Source: Desulfatitalea tepidiphila (GTDB lineage: Bacteria > Desulfobacterota > Desulfobacteria > Desulfobacterales > Desulfosarcinaceae). From it: DNA of 64,000 bases. The DNA lies in NCBI RefSeq assembly GCF_001293685.1, contig NZ_BCAG01000003.1, positions 558,001 to 622,000 of the forward strand. Reading direction: 5' to 3'. Shown here piece by piece: positions 27,787 through 36,961 of this stretch (its first letter is position 1; the number at the start of each line of letters is the position of its first letter). The position numbers and the translations under genes were made by a program. A model generated the notes under the pieces. It searched no databases, was not told the DNA's origin, and was given only the letters and a program-made list of their open reading frames with translations.

Positions 27787-29112
27787 TCAGGCGTCGCCTT
27801 TCTTGCGCTCGAGGTACTTGTCTTCGGGCCGGTCCTGGAGAAACACATGGTCGAAGCGGGCCAGGTTGGCCGATTCGTACCATTCGTAGGCCTGGGCCCG
27901 GCAGGCCGGACACGCCTTGCGCGGCAGGTGCACCGCCAGGATGGCGACATCCCTGTCCGACGACGATTCGATGCGCAGGGCGCCGGCGCACTCGTCGCAG
28001 ACGCGGATCGATTCGGATTGCACCTCGTAGATGTTGTCCGTGTCGTAGAAGATGCGCCGGGACCGCTGGTGGATGTTCGGGCCGACCCGGACCTTTTCGG
28101 CCAGGGCCTTGCGCTGCCGCCACTGCTTGAGCACCCGCAGGCCGGTCTGTTCGATCCAGCGGGTGGTGGCCGCGCTTTGCTGGTAGCGTTCCGGGTCGAA
28201 GTCCGGTTCGCGCAGGTGGTGGTAGTCGAGGCCGGCCATGGCCAGAATGATGCCGGTGTTGACATAGGGCAGGGCGCCCTCGATGGCGTAGCCGCCCTCG
28301 AGCACGGCGATGTCGGCCTGCAGCATTTCGGTCAGCTCGGCATAGCCCTGCGCCGAAAAGTTCATGTTGGTGATCGGGTCGGAGTAGTGGTTGTCCTGGC
28401 CGGCCGAGTTGATGATCAACTCGGGCTTGAAATCGTCCAGGATGGGCATCACCACCTCACGGATCGTGTAGAGAAATCCCTCGTCCGACGTCTGCGGCGG
28501 CAGGGGAATGTTCACCGTCAGCCCCACGGCGTTGGGGCCGCCCATCTCGTCGAGAAACCCCGATCCCGGGTAGAGCGTGCGGCCGTCCTGGTGCAGGGAG
28601 ATGAACAGGGTGTCCGGATCGTGCCAGTAGATGTCCTGGGTGCCGTCGCCGTGGTGGCAGTCGGTGTCCACGATGGCCACCCGGTCCACGCCGTAGGCGC
28701 GCCGCAGGTACTCGATCATGATGGCTTCGATGTTGACGTTGCAGAACCCCCGGGCGCCGTGCACCACCCGGTTGGCGTGATGGCCCGGCGGCCGTACCAG
28801 GGCGAATCCGCGCTCGATCTTGCCGTCCATCAACGCCATGCCGATGGTCTTGGCTCCCCCGGCGCTGATGAAGTGGGACTCGGTCATCACCGTCCAGGGG
28901 TCCGGCACGCAGAAGTGCACCCGTTGCACATCCTTGATGTTGACCAGGTCCGGCTTGAATTCCGTGATGCCGTCGATATCCAGCAACCCCTCCTCGAACA
29001 CCTGGTCCTGGGTATAGAGCAGCCGTTCTTCGCGCTCCGGATGCGACGGGTCGATGGCCCAGTCAAAGGCCGGAAAGAAGACGAGGCCGGTTTTCTTCTT
29101 GGTGAGTAGCAT
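27787..29112 (-). CDS. Histone-deacetylase-family protein with C-terminal zinc-ribbon-like tail
   Basis: 441 residues. Residues 1-310 are an arginase/deacetylase-fold HDAC domain: RPPGHHA (catalytic His pair), DTDCHHGDGTQ (zinc Asp and His), INSAGQDNH (third zinc ligand) and LEGGYAIEG (catalytic-Tyr region). These enzymes remove acyl groups from lysine or acetylpolyamines. Residues about 365-425 add two CxxC knuckles (VCDECAG and KACPACRA), consistent with a small zinc ribbon absent from simple AcuC proteins. It heads the operon with epmA and putA. The natural substrate is unknown. Confidence 0.87.
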   Translation of the reverse strand: MLLTKKKTGLVFFPAFDWAIDPSHPEREERLLYTQDQVFEEGLLDIDGITEFKPDLVNIKDVQRVHFCVPDPWTVMTESHFISAGGAKTIGMALMDGKIERGFALVRPPGHHANRVVHGARGFCNVNIEAIMIEYLRRAYGVDRVAIVDTDCHHGDGTQDIYWHDPDTLFISLHQDGRTLYPGSGFLDEMGGPNAVGLTVNIPLPPQTSDEGFLYTIREVVMPILDDFKPELIINSAGQDNHYSDPITNMNFSAQGYAELTEMLQADIAVLEGGYAIEGALPYVNTGIILAMAGLDYHHLREPDFDPERYQQSAATTRWIEQTGLRVLKQWRQRKALAEKVRVGPNIHQRSRRIFYDTDNIYEVQSESIRVCDECAGALRIESSSDRDVAILAVHLPRKACPACRAQAYEWYESANLARFDHVFLQDRPEDKYLERKKGDA

Positions 29113-29231
29113 GGTTTTAGACCACCTGTTTATGGATGGGCGCTATTTTGAAATCGATATCGCGTTGGAGCCGGCAGAACAAAAGCCGTCCGGATAAAAT
29201 AGAGCCATTAGAATCAGATCGCATACAACCG

Positions 29232-29263
29232 CTTAACACTTTAAACTTAACACTTAAAACTTT
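29232..29263. repeat. Isolated heptamer array
   Basis: CTTAACACTTTAAACTTAAC and following repeats: four to five TTAANACTT-type heptamers, the same unit that ends the elements at 19341 and 21101, but without the adjacent GGAATTC/TCGACAG motif. It sits directly after the stop of the hydantoinase-like gene. Confidence 0.6.
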
Positions 29264-29264
29264 A

Positions 29265-30956
29265 CTACAAATCTTCCCGCCGCAACTTCCCCGCGATCGG
29301 GTCGTACCCGGCGATGAGCCCCGGCTTGATCTGGGCCCTCACCCGGATGTTCTTGCCGATGGTGTGAAACCCGCGGATCATGTTGAACTGGTACGACTCG
29401 ATCACCTCCATTTCGAGATGATCGGGATTGGCGCCGCGCTGCAGCGCCTTTTCACGCAGCAGGTCCAGCGTCAACTGCTCCGCGTCCTCCAGGCTGAAGC
29501 TGCGCGGGATGTCCCGCCGCGCCTTTTCGCCGGCCGCCACGGCCACCTGCTGGGCCGTGTCGGCAAAGAGCATCACCTCGCAGGTGGTGCGGGCCAGGGC
29601 GCAGCCCACGGCGTTGGCCACCTGCCAATGGGGCACCACGCTGACGCTGCCGTCGAACAGGGTCATCAGCTTTTCGGCGAACTGGGGCGCCGGTCCGCCG
29701 AGAATCATCAGATGGCGCGGTTTGATCTCGCTGCCTTCCCACAGCTCGTGAACCGTGTAGACCGGCTTGCTGTTGACGCGGTCGATCATCTGCTGCGCGC
29801 CGTCCAGAATCTGCCGGCAGGCCTGATCGAAAATCTGCACGGACGCCTCTTCCACAGAGACCTTGAGCCGGTCCGCGATGGGCTGCAAGCCTTGAACGGC
29901 GCGCGAACGATCGCCGCCGCTGACCAGCCCCAGAACACAAAAGGCGTCCGTCGGGGTCGGCACCGGCCCGCCGTAGGCCATGGCGCGGCCCTGGCGTTCC
30001 GGACCGATCGTCAGCACCCCGTCCTGCTCGTGGATCACGCTGTCGCCGCCCACACCGATGGATTGGGTGTGCAGCGCGCGAATCAAGGTTTTATACGGGC
30101 TGATTTCGATTCCCAACGGATCCAGCAGGGGAACCCCGTCGATGAGCAGGGCCATGTCCGTGGTCGTGCCGCCGATATCCAGGACCAGCGAGGCGCCGCT
30201 GCTGGGCGCATAGGCCAGGGCCCCCATGACGCTGGCCGAGGGGCCGGAGAGGATCGACAGGGCCGGATCGTTGAACGACGAATCGAAACTCATGTTCCCG
30301 CCGTCCGGCTTGAGAATGCGGATCGGCACATCGAGCCCCTTTTTGACCAGGGACTGTTTGACCGCTTCGAAGAACGCCTTGTGGACCGGGTAGACGGCGG
30401 CATTCAAATAGGTGGTGGCGATGCGCCGGGGAAAGTTGAGGCTGCCCGACAACTGGTGGCCCATGAAGACCCGCTCGAACAGCGGAGAGATCAGGCTGGC
30501 GATGTGCTTCTCGTGCTCCGGATTGTGCACCGAAAACTTGGTGGCCACCCCCGCATAGCGAACCCCCTTTTTCTTGAGATTCTGGGCCACCATGGCGATC
30601 TCGAAATCATCCAGAGTTTCGATTTCCCGGCCGCGGTGGTCCATGGCGCCGCGCACCACGTGAAAGTCCTCGTTGGTGCGGAACTCCCGGGGATCGATGC
30701 CCGGCCCGCCGGCCACGATCATGCCCACCGGCGGCAGTTTGTGTTGGACGATGAGATTGGCCGCCAGGGTGGTGCTGAGAACCGCTCTGCGGATCTCTTT
30801 GGGATCGACCCCCTCGGTCACTTTTTCAAGACCGGTGAGCACGGTTTCGAACAGGTGGTTTTCGTCGGTGAGGACCTTGACTTCCTTTTCGATGCCTTTC
30901 TGGCTGATCAGGGCCACATCCGTGTGGGTGCCGCCGACATCCAATCCTATGATCAT
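29265..30956 (-). CDS. Hydantoinase/oxoprolinase-family protein, HyuA-like subunit
   Basis: 563 residues from ATG 30956. It has the actin-like ATPase fold of the HyuA/oxoprolinase family: GLDVGGTHTDVALI at the N-terminus and LDIGGTTTDMALLIDG near residues 260-275 are the two phosphate-binding loops. The family uses ATP to open cyclic amides or to act on acetone/acetophenone-type substrates, usually with a HyuB partner. No HyuB gene is present here, so activity and substrate stay open. The frame is open to 31,010, but ATG 30956 starts exactly at the conserved N-terminus. Monocistronic. Confidence 0.8.
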   Translation of the reverse strand: MIIGLDVGGTHTDVALISQKGIEKEVKVLTDENHLFETVLTGLEKVTEGVDPKEIRRAVLSTTLAANLIVQHKLPPVGMIVAGGPGIDPREFRTNEDFHVVRGAMDHRGREIETLDDFEIAMVAQNLKKKGVRYAGVATKFSVHNPEHEKHIASLISPLFERVFMGHQLSGSLNFPRRIATTYLNAAVYPVHKAFFEAVKQSLVKKGLDVPIRILKPDGGNMSFDSSFNDPALSILSGPSASVMGALAYAPSSGASLVLDIGGTTTDMALLIDGVPLLDPLGIEISPYKTLIRALHTQSIGVGGDSVIHEQDGVLTIGPERQGRAMAYGGPVPTPTDAFCVLGLVSGGDRSRAVQGLQPIADRLKVSVEEASVQIFDQACRQILDGAQQMIDRVNSKPVYTVHELWEGSEIKPRHLMILGGPAPQFAEKLMTLFDGSVSVVPHWQVANAVGCALARTTCEVMLFADTAQQVAVAAGEKARRDIPRSFSLEDAEQLTLDLLREKALQRGANPDHLEMEVIESYQFNMIRGFHTIGKNIRVRAQIKPGLIAGYDPIAGKLRREDL

Positions 30957-31301
30957 GATTTTATCCCGGCAACATCCCAACCGGTCACTGCGTCCCGATG
31001 GCAACACCACCGCCGTCCGACGGACGCATGGATTGTTTCGTCGCCTGATTTGAAAATGTTATCGTTTGTCTGAAAGACGCCCCAAAGCCATGAAACCACG
31101 CTATCCAAAAGGCCCCCAAAAGTCAAATTTTCCTTTGTTGTTGACTCTGTTACGCCACATGGGCTATCAGAGACAGTTTATGTAACGGGTGCCGCCGCGC
31201 GAGGCGCATCCGGATGAAAAACGGCGGGCCTCACGGCGTGCCCGCCGGGTTCGGACACCGGGATCGGACACCAAGGTCAATAATAGATTCAGGTATATTA
31301 A
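30957..31301. other. Intergenic region upstream of hisS
   Basis: Holds the candidate promoter at 31141-31170, a 7-bp hairpin (GGCGGGC 31223-31229, GCCCGCC 31240-31246) and a short direct repeat TCGGACACC twice just after it. No gene. The hairpin lies in the presumed leader of hisS; no tRNA-like or T-box structure was recognised. Confidence 0.4.
31141..31170 (+). promoter_or_regulatory. Candidate hisS promoter
   Basis: TTGACT (31141-31146), 18-nt spacer, TATCAG (31165-31170). It leaves a leader of about 125 nt. Confidence 0.35.
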
Positions 31302-32558
31302 ATGATACAGCTCATTCGCGGATTCAAGGATATTCTGCCGGCCGAGACGGCGCTCTGGCAGCACATCGAGCGCACGGCCGCATCCCTGCTGGGTGATTTC
31401 GGCTACGGGGAGATCCGCGTTCCCATCATGGAGAAGACCGAGCTGTTCGCCCGCAGCATCGGCGAGGACACGGACATCGTCGAAAAGGAGATGTACACCT
31501 TCGTCGACCGCGGCGGCGACACGCTCACCCTGCGTCCGGAAGCCACCGCCTCCATCGTGCGGGCCTATATCCAACACAAAATGTACGCCGACGACCCGGT
31601 GCGCAAGTTCTACACCATCGGCCCCATGTTCCGTCGCGAACGCCCCCAGAAGGGCCGCTACCGCCAGTTTTACCAGATCGATGCGGAAGCCTTCGGCATC
31701 GAAAGCCCCCTGGTCGACGCCCAGATGATCTACATGCTGCACACCCTGTTCGAGCGGCTCGGCGTGCAGGATACCCAGGTGCTCATCAACTCCCTGGGCT
31801 GCCCGGATTGCCGGCCGCGTTTCAGGCAGGCCCTGCTCGACCTGCTCGACGGCGTGGAAGAGCAACTGTGCAGCGACTGCCGCCGCCGCAAGGCGAACAA
31901 CCCGCTGCGCGTGCTCGATTGCAAGGTGCCCGGATGCCGCGAGGCCGTGGCCGGCGCGCCGGCCATCATCGATTACCTCTGCGACGCCTGCCGGGCCCAT
32001 TTCGACACCGTCACGGGCGCCCTCACCGCCCACGGCATCCCGTTCGTCCTGGACAAGCGGCTGGTGCGCGGGCTCGATTACTACACCCGCACCACCTTCG
32101 AAATCCAGACCACGGCCCTGGGCGCCCAGAGCGCCGTGGCCGGCGGCGGCCGCTACGACGGCCTGGTCCAAGCCCTGGGCGGACCGGCCACCCCGGCCAT
32201 CGGCTTTGCCATCGGGTTCGACCGCCTCGTGGAGATCCTCGGCCAGCAGACGCAGATCACCGCCGCCGGACCGGCCCTGTTCATCGCCGCCATCGGCGAC
32301 GCGGCCCGGGCCGCGGCCTTCGACTGGTCCCTGCGGCTGGGCGGCGCCGGCCTGTATGTAGAGATGGAGCACGGCGACAAGAGCCTCAAAGCCCAGATGA
32401 AGCGGGCCAACCGGCTGGACGCCGGTCATGTGCTCATCGTGGGCGAGAACGAACTGGCCGCCGGCAAGGCCGTGCTGCGCGACATGGCCACCAAAGAACA
32501 GACCGAGCTGCCCATCGACGGCATCGTCGACGCATTGCGGCAGCGCCTGGCGCCATGA
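31302..32558 (+). CDS. hisS: Histidyl-tRNA synthetase
   Basis: 418 residues, full length. Charges tRNA-His in the cytoplasm; class IIa synthetase. Motif 1 region GYGEIRVPIMEKTELF, TLRPEATASIVRAYI, motif 2 GPMFRRERPQKGRYRQFYQ, histidine loop LVRGLDYYTRTTFE and GGGRYDGLVQALGG, motif 3 GFAIGFDRLVEIL, then an anticodon-binding domain to the end. Two CxxC pairs in the insertion (GCPDCRP, CSDCRR and CDACRA) are visible. Lies 43 nt before aspS, a common gene order. Confidence 0.96.
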   Translation: MIQLIRGFKDILPAETALWQHIERTAASLLGDFGYGEIRVPIMEKTELFARSIGEDTDIVEKEMYTFVDRGGDTLTLRPEATASIVRAYIQHKMYADDPVRKFYTIGPMFRRERPQKGRYRQFYQIDAEAFGIESPLVDAQMIYMLHTLFERLGVQDTQVLINSLGCPDCRPRFRQALLDLLDGVEEQLCSDCRRRKANNPLRVLDCKVPGCREAVAGAPAIIDYLCDACRAHFDTVTGALTAHGIPFVLDKRLVRGLDYYTRTTFEIQTTALGAQSAVAGGGRYDGLVQALGGPATPAIGFAIGFDRLVEILGQQTQITAAGPALFIAAIGDAARAAAFDWSLRLGGAGLYVEMEHGDKSLKAQMKRANRLDAGHVLIVGENELAAGKAVLRDMATKEQTELPIDGIVDALRQRLAP

Positions 32559-32601
32559 GCGCGACACATAAATTTCCATGATGACATAAGGAGTAAGGCA
32601 A

Positions 32602-34392
32602 TTGGCTGATTTGCTTGGCGATATGAGACGCACCCACCATGGCAACCAACTGGGCGCGCAGGACGTGGGATCGGAAGTCGTGTTGATGGGCTGGGTTCAG
32701 CGCCGCCGGGATCACGGCGGCGTCATATTCGTGGATTTGCGCGACCGCGAGGGCATCACCCAGGTGGTCTTCAATCCAGAGATCAGCGCCGATGTCCACG
32801 CCAAGGCCCACGCCCTGCGCAGCGAGTACGTCATCGGCGTGCGCGGCCGCGTGGACCACCGTCCCGAAGGCATGGTCAATCCCAACCTGCAGACCGGCGC
32901 CATCGAGGTGATGATCACCGAGCTGCGGATCTTCAACACGGCCGCCACGCCGCCGTTTCCCATCGAAGAGGAGGCCGAGGTCTCCGAGGCGATCCGCCTG
33001 GCCCAGCGCCACCTGGATCTTCGCCGTCCGCACCTGCAGCGCAACATCATCCTGCGCCACAAGGCCGCCGCCGCCGTGCGCCAATACCTCAACGGCAACG
33101 GCTTTCTCGACATCGAAACCCCGGTGCTGACCCGCAGCACGCCCGAAGGCGCCCGCGACTACCTGGTGCCCAGCCGCGTCAACCCCGGCCAGTTCTACGC
33201 GCTGCCCCAGTCGCCCCAACTCTTCAAGCAGCTCCTCATGGTGGCCGGTTTCGAACGCTACTACCAGATCGTGCGCTGCTTCCGCGACGAGGACCTGCGC
33301 GCCGACCGCCAGCCCGAATTCACCCAGATCGATATGGAGATGTCGTTCATCGGCGAAGAGGACATCATGGCCATCTCCGAAGGGCTGATCGCCTTCATTT
33401 TCCAGGAAGTGCTCGGCGTGACCATACCCACGCCGCTGCCCCGCCTCACCTACCAGGAGGCCATGGCCCGCTACGGCCTGGACAAACCCGACACCCGCTT
33501 CGGCATGGAGCTGGTCGAAATCTCCGACATCGTCAAGGATTCCGGCTTCAAGGTCTTCGCCGACGTGGTCAAAAAGGGCGGTATCGTCAAGGTCCTGAAC
33601 GCCAAGGGGTGCGTGGACATGACCCGCAAGGAGATCGACGACCTGACCCAGTTCGTGGCCGTCTACAAAGCCAAGGGGCTGGCCTACGTCAAGGTGCGCG
33701 ACACCGAGTGGCAGTCGCCCATCGCCAAGTTTTTCACCGACGACGAGAAGGCCAGCATGGCCGAACGCATCGGCATGCAGCCCGGTGACCTGGTCTTCTT
33801 CATGGCCGATCAGCCCGCCGTGGCCAACGAGGCCATCGGCCAGCTGCGCGCCCACCTCGGCCGCAAGCTCGGCCTGATCGACCCAAATGCCTTCGCCTTC
33901 ACCTGGGTCACCCACTTCCCCATGTTCGAGTGGGACGAGACCGAAAAACGCTACGAAGCCCTGCACCACCCGTTCACCGCACCCCTGGAGGAGGATTACG
34001 GCCGCCTGGAAACCGATCCCGTCTCCGTGCGGTCGCGCGCCTACGACCTTGTCCTCAACGGCTTCGAAATCGGCGGCGGCAGCATCCGTATCCACGACAT
34101 GGATCTGCAATCCAAAGTGTTCAACATCCTGGGCATGGCGCCCGAGACCTACCGCGGCAAGTTCGGCTTCCTGCTCGACGCCCTGCAGTCGGGCGCACCG
34201 CCCCACGGCGGCCTGGCCTTCGGCTTCGACCGCCTGGTGATGCTGCTCTGCCGCGAAAGCTCGATCCGCGACGTGATCGCCTTCCCCAAGACCCAGAAGG
34301 CCGCCTGCCTGCTCACCGGCGCACCGTCGGAAGCCGCTCAGGCTCAGCTGGACGAGCTTTCCCTGCGCATCAAGGCCACAGCCAAGGTGTGA
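32602..34392 (+). CDS. aspS: Aspartyl-tRNA synthetase, bacterial type
   Basis: 596 residues from TTG 32602, with AAGGAG (32588-32593) 8 nt upstream. Class IIb enzyme: N-terminal OB-fold ([23 protein letters not shown]), motif 2 [18 protein letters not shown], the bacterial GAD insertion (about 290-420), and motif 3 [13 protein letters not shown] with the ending [10 protein letters not shown]. Charges tRNA-Asp. Because GatCAB genes are not in view, it cannot be told whether it is discriminating or also makes Asp-tRNA-Asn. It is followed by tRNA-Asn. Confidence 0.96.
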   Translation: MADLLGDMRRTHHGNQLGAQDVGSEVVLMGWVQRRRDHGGVIFVDLRDREGITQVVFNPEISADVHAKAHALRSEYVIGVRGRVDHRPEGMVNPNLQTGAIEVMITELRIFNTAATPPFPIEEEAEVSEAIRLAQRHLDLRRPHLQRNIILRHKAAAAVRQYLNGNGFLDIETPVLTRSTPEGARDYLVPSRVNPGQFYALPQSPQLFKQLLMVAGFERYYQIVRCFRDEDLRADRQPEFTQIDMEMSFIGEEDIMAISEGLIAFIFQEVLGVTIPTPLPRLTYQEAMARYGLDKPDTRFGMELVEISDIVKDSGFKVFADVVKKGGIVKVLNAKGCVDMTRKEIDDLTQFVAVYKAKGLAYVKVRDTEWQSPIAKFFTDDEKASMAERIGMQPGDLVFFMADQPAVANEAIGQLRAHLGRKLGLIDPNAFAFTWVTHFPMFEWDETEKRYEALHHPFTAPLEEDYGRLETDPVSVRSRAYDLVLNGFEIGGGSIRIHDMDLQSKVFNILGMAPETYRGKFGFLLDALQSGAPPHGGLAFGFDRLVMLLCRESSIRDVIAFPKTQKAACLLTGAPSEAAQAQLDELSLRIKATAKV

Positions 34393-34443
34393 AGCATATG
34401 AAAATAAACAGTTTTCCGGCGACCTCAAAATTGCGAATAGCCC

Positions 34444-34470
34444 TTGACAAGTCGCCACGGTTTCTATAAA
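34444..34470 (+). promoter_or_regulatory. tRNA-Asn promoter
   Basis: TTGACA (34444-34449), 15-nt spacer, TATAAA (34465-34470), ending 42 nt before the mature tRNA. Strong match except for the short spacer. Confidence 0.55.
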
Positions 34471-34512
34471 AGACCAATTTTCAGCAGGGGTGCCACACTG
34501 CCCCGACCACGA

Positions 34513-34588
34513 TCCCTGATAGCTCAATCGGCAGAGCGGGTGGCTGTTAACCACTAGGTTGTAGGTTCAAGTCCTACTCAGGGAGCCA
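34513..34588 (+). tRNA. tRNA-Asn (GTT)
   Basis: 73-nt cloverleaf plus encoded CCA. Acceptor arms TCCCTGA / TCAGGGA, D-arm GCTC...GAGC, anticodon arm with loop CTGTTAA (anticodon GTT), T-arm GTAGG TTCAAGT CCTAC, discriminator G. Standard. Its 3' half is the presumed integration site of the element that follows. Confidence 0.97.
34555..34588 (+). other. Presumed attL core at the 3' end of tRNA-Asn
   Basis: An integrase gene ends 111 nt downstream and points towards the tRNA, the classic layout for tRNA-site integration. The exact core cannot be bounded, because no second copy of the T-arm/acceptor sequence was found by eye in the rest of the window. Confidence 0.4.
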
Positions 34589-34598
34589 ACAAAATCAA

Positions 34599-34631
34599 GG
34601 GGTTAGCCAAATGAGGCTAATCCCTTTATTA
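34599..34631 (+). terminator. Intrinsic terminator after tRNA-Asn
   Basis: GGGGTTAGCC (34599-34608), loop AAATGA, GGCTAATCCC (34615-34624), then TTTATTATTTT. A strong stem with T-tract. It may also serve the integrase transcript from the other side. Confidence 0.75.
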
Positions 34632-34698
34632 TTTTGTGTGAGAATCCGTGTGAGACTTTTTCGAACCATTTGTCCTGCCTGCACTCATCTGACATTAA

Positions 34699-35964
34699 CT
34701 ATTGGATCACTTTCGGGCTGCTTTCGTAGGCTCGGATCCACTTGCGAATCGCGTTATCGCTGACACCATACTTTCGGCCAGTACCTTTATATCCGAGTTG
34801 TTCGACTTCACGCATCAATACATTGTATTGTGGGCGTTTCGTTACCTTTCTGTGCCAAAAGGCCAAGTGTTTGTTCGTTGGCCCTTCAGATAACGATGTT
34901 AAGTCGCCTTGGAGCAGTTGAGTGGCTTCAAGTTTGGCCATGGCCTCTCTGTCGGCCTCACCGATGGTGTGAAGATAGATCTCAGTCGTTCGCCGATTTT
35001 GATGACCCAAGATTCTCTGAATAACGCCTATTGGGACGCCAAGATCATCAAGCATCGAGGCGGTCAGGTGGCGGAGGGCATGAAACCGGAAATATCTTAC
35101 CCCTGAAGCTTTGCACAGGGCTTTCATGAGCGATTTTCGCTCGCCATAGGGCCCCTTGACCCATTGCCCGACTTTCCTACTCCAATAGGTATGCCAAAAT
35201 ACCCACGGTAGGTCGTCCTTTCGGGTGTGGAAGCGATACCGCAAGATGTCGTATAGCCTTTGAATCATCGGCACCTCGCGCGGTTCCCGATTTCCACCTT
35301 TGCGCTTTCGGGTCCAAAGGGTCACAAGTTTCCGATCAAAATCGACATCATCCCAGGTCAGCGCATTGATTTCTCCGACCCGCGCAGCTGTCAGAATAAT
35401 GGTCCACAAATACTGCTGCGCTTCGGGATCACCCGAAGATATCGCCTTGAGAACATCGTCTTTGGGTGGGATGTATTTTTTTCGTCGCTCTATTGGAAAA
35501 AACTCGATACCTGCTGTTGGATTATTATTGATGAAACGCTTTTTGATTCCGAAATTGAACAAAGCTCGCAGGTATTGGAGTTCTTTATTGGCAACGTGAG
35601 CGGAAACTTCCAGTCTGCCTTTGAGAAATAGCTCTATCATTTCCGTTGTTATTTCTCCGACTATCAAGCCTTTCCAATGAGATACCCATCGTCTGCCATG
35701 ATATTTGATATCCCGATAATGCGTTACCGAATTATATGCCCTCACATGATCCAGCCGTCTATTGACCAAGTCCAAGAAGGCCATGTCGGTCTGGATCGTC
35801 TCGGACTGTATCGGCGGCGGCGCCGGATTTACAATCTCCTCCCTTCGTTCGTTTTCCGCCTTTCGAGCGGCGCCTTTTGTCTTGAACCAGCCCCTTGTGT
35901 GCCTGGTCCCGTTCAGGGTGAAGTCGTATCTCCATCCCTTTGCCTTTACCGAATAAACGCTCAT
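34699..35964 (-). CDS. Tyrosine recombinase / integrase
   Basis: 421 residues. N-terminal Arm-like region, SAM-like core-binding domain (about 65-165), catalytic domain (about 170-345). TAARVGEINAL gives the first Arg (near 195), FHALRHLTAS the His-x-x-Arg (near 295), LGHQNRRTTEIYLH the second His and the nucleophile Tyr (near 330). An unusual ~80-residue tail follows, ending in a helix-turn-helix-like segment GRKYGVSDNAIRKWIRAYE. AGGAGG precedes the ATG. Expected to integrate the element into tRNA-Asn. Complete, no frameshift. Confidence 0.93.
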   Translation of the reverse strand: MSVYSVKAKGWRYDFTLNGTRHTRGWFKTKGAARKAENERREEIVNPAPPPIQSETIQTDMAFLDLVNRRLDHVRAYNSVTHYRDIKYHGRRWVSHWKGLIVGEITTEMIELFLKGRLEVSAHVANKELQYLRALFNFGIKKRFINNNPTAGIEFFPIERRKKYIPPKDDVLKAISSGDPEAQQYLWTIILTAARVGEINALTWDDVDFDRKLVTLWTRKRKGGNREPREVPMIQRLYDILRYRFHTRKDDLPWVFWHTYWSRKVGQWVKGPYGERKSLMKALCKASGVRYFRFHALRHLTASMLDDLGVPIGVIQRILGHQNRRTTEIYLHTIGEADREAMAKLEATQLLQGDLTSLSEGPTNKHLAFWHRKVTKRPQYNVLMREVEQLGYKGTGRKYGVSDNAIRKWIRAYESSPKVIQ

Positions 35965-36127
35965 AGAGGTCCTCCTTTCTGGGGAAGAGCAGAGAACCTC
36001 CGAGTTTCCTGCCGCCCAACGCCTGCCAGTGCTTGTACACCCAGCTGGGGCTTTTGCGCAGGTATAGGGCGACCTCCTCGGGTGTCAAAATATCGTGACC
36101 GCCGGGATTGTCAATGGAATCTGTCAT
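35759..36127 (-). CDS. Excisionase-like helix-turn-helix protein
   Basis: 122 residues from ATG 36127 (AGAGGT upstream). Residues 10-57 match the MerR-like excisionase fold: ILTPEEVALYLRKSPSWVYKHWQ then a short wing and FPRKEDLYERLF. These proteins bend att DNA and steer integrases. The last ~67 residues are basic and low-complexity and overlap the start of the integrase in another frame by about 206 nt, so the functional part is probably the N-terminal half. Confidence 0.75.
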   Translation of the reverse strand: MTDSIDNPGGHDILTPEEVALYLRKSPSWVYKHWQALGGRKLGGSLLFPRKEDLYERLFGKGKGMEIRLHPERDQAHKGLVQDKRRRSKGGKRTKGGDCKSGAAADTVRDDPDRHGLLGLGQ

Positions 36128-36395
36128 GATGACCTCTGTCCTTCCCGGGTCCAGAGGTAACATCTTTTAAATTCGGTCAGTTATGACCTGTAACTAAATC
36201 GGTGTTGCGGGTAATTGGGGTAGGTTGGCCGGTGCACTGTGGCGGTGGCCTTAACATGATCGGGGTTCGGGACCCTGTATTGAATTATCGCTTAAAATTT
36301 TCAGTCATTTTGGAGTGACTGTTCTTGGTATAGGGAATGGAACTTAACCGTTGGGTTTCGATACCCATCCTGATTTATCCCGAAACCATTGGTTT

Positions 36396-36659
36396 TTATG
36401 CCTGGAATAAAACGGTCCGCCAGCAATCTACACAGTTGGTGTTGTTTGGAACAGCAAAACCACCGGGGTAGACAGCCAAAGTCAGCAAATTGGCCTGGGT
36501 TTTAAAACGCCGCATTAAAGACCGTGCGGTGCTCGAATCCATAATCCGGCTGAAGAAAACAAAAACTGTATAGGGTATTTCTTTCGACAAAATGATATCC
36601 CATTTCCCATCGTCCACTGAAAAATTGCCTGCATAGTCCACTTTGAATTCAGAACCCAT
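36396..36659 (-). CDS. Doubtful small hypothetical protein
   Basis: 87 codons with protein-like composition (DYAGNFSVDDGKWDIILSKE, FKTQANLLTLAVYPGGFAVP) but no ribosome site before the ATG and no recognised family. Could be a remnant or a spurious frame. Confidence 0.3.
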   Translation of the reverse strand: MGSEFKVDYAGNFSVDDGKWDIILSKEIPYTVFVFFSRIMDSSTARSLMRRFKTQANLLTLAVYPGGFAVPNNTNCVDCWRTVLFQA

Positions 36660-36811
36660 GTAATTTAAGCTTTACTTAATTAAATCGATGACATAAAGAT
36701 CTAATTCATTCATTCCTTAATCAATCCTTTCTGATCCCAATTTTTTCTAAACCTTTTGCTTGGTGAGTCGCAAGGGCTCCAGTCGGGATATAACTAAAGC
36801 CCATCGATGCA

Positions 36812-36830
36812 GGCCTGAACCGTTCAGGCC
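36812..36830. promoter_or_regulatory. Perfect palindrome, possible operator
   Basis: GGCCTGAAC and GTTCAGGCC separated by one base, about 130 nt before the regulator gene at 36962. It could be a repressor site or the end of a transcript hairpin. No T-tract follows. Confidence 0.4.
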
Positions 36831-36961
36831 CTCTACCGTAGCCTAAAGTAAACCAAAAATTCATATATTATATTGAAATATTTGGGTATATAATGATAAA
36901 AAAATAACCAATAAGCTCACATGATGGTATGGCCGGTCATGTTGAAGGGTGGTGTTTCAAA

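Larger units (their letters stand above)
36128..36961. other. Long intergenic stretch of the integrative element
   Basis: AT-rich from about 36,250. It contains a 6-bp inverted repeat, CAGTCA (36302-36307) / TGACTG (36316-36321), a doubtful small reading frame (36396-36659), and the palindrome at 36812-36830. It is the likely control region between the integration module and the rightward genes. Confidence 0.4.

Noticed and set aside
23751-29109. 1012- and 910-codon open frames antisense to putA, epmA and the deacetylase
   Set aside because: Composition is typical of mirror frames (His/Gln/Gly/Arg-rich) and no motif is present; the opposite strand encodes full-length known enzymes.
29136-31073. 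645-codon open frame opposite the hydantoinase-like gene
   Set aside because: Mirror frame of a recognised gene; begins in noncoding repeat sequence.
36229-36243. 15-mer CCGGTGCACTGTGGC shared with 22690-22704
   Set aside because: A single shared 15-mer is within chance for a 64-kb window; no extended similarity around it.
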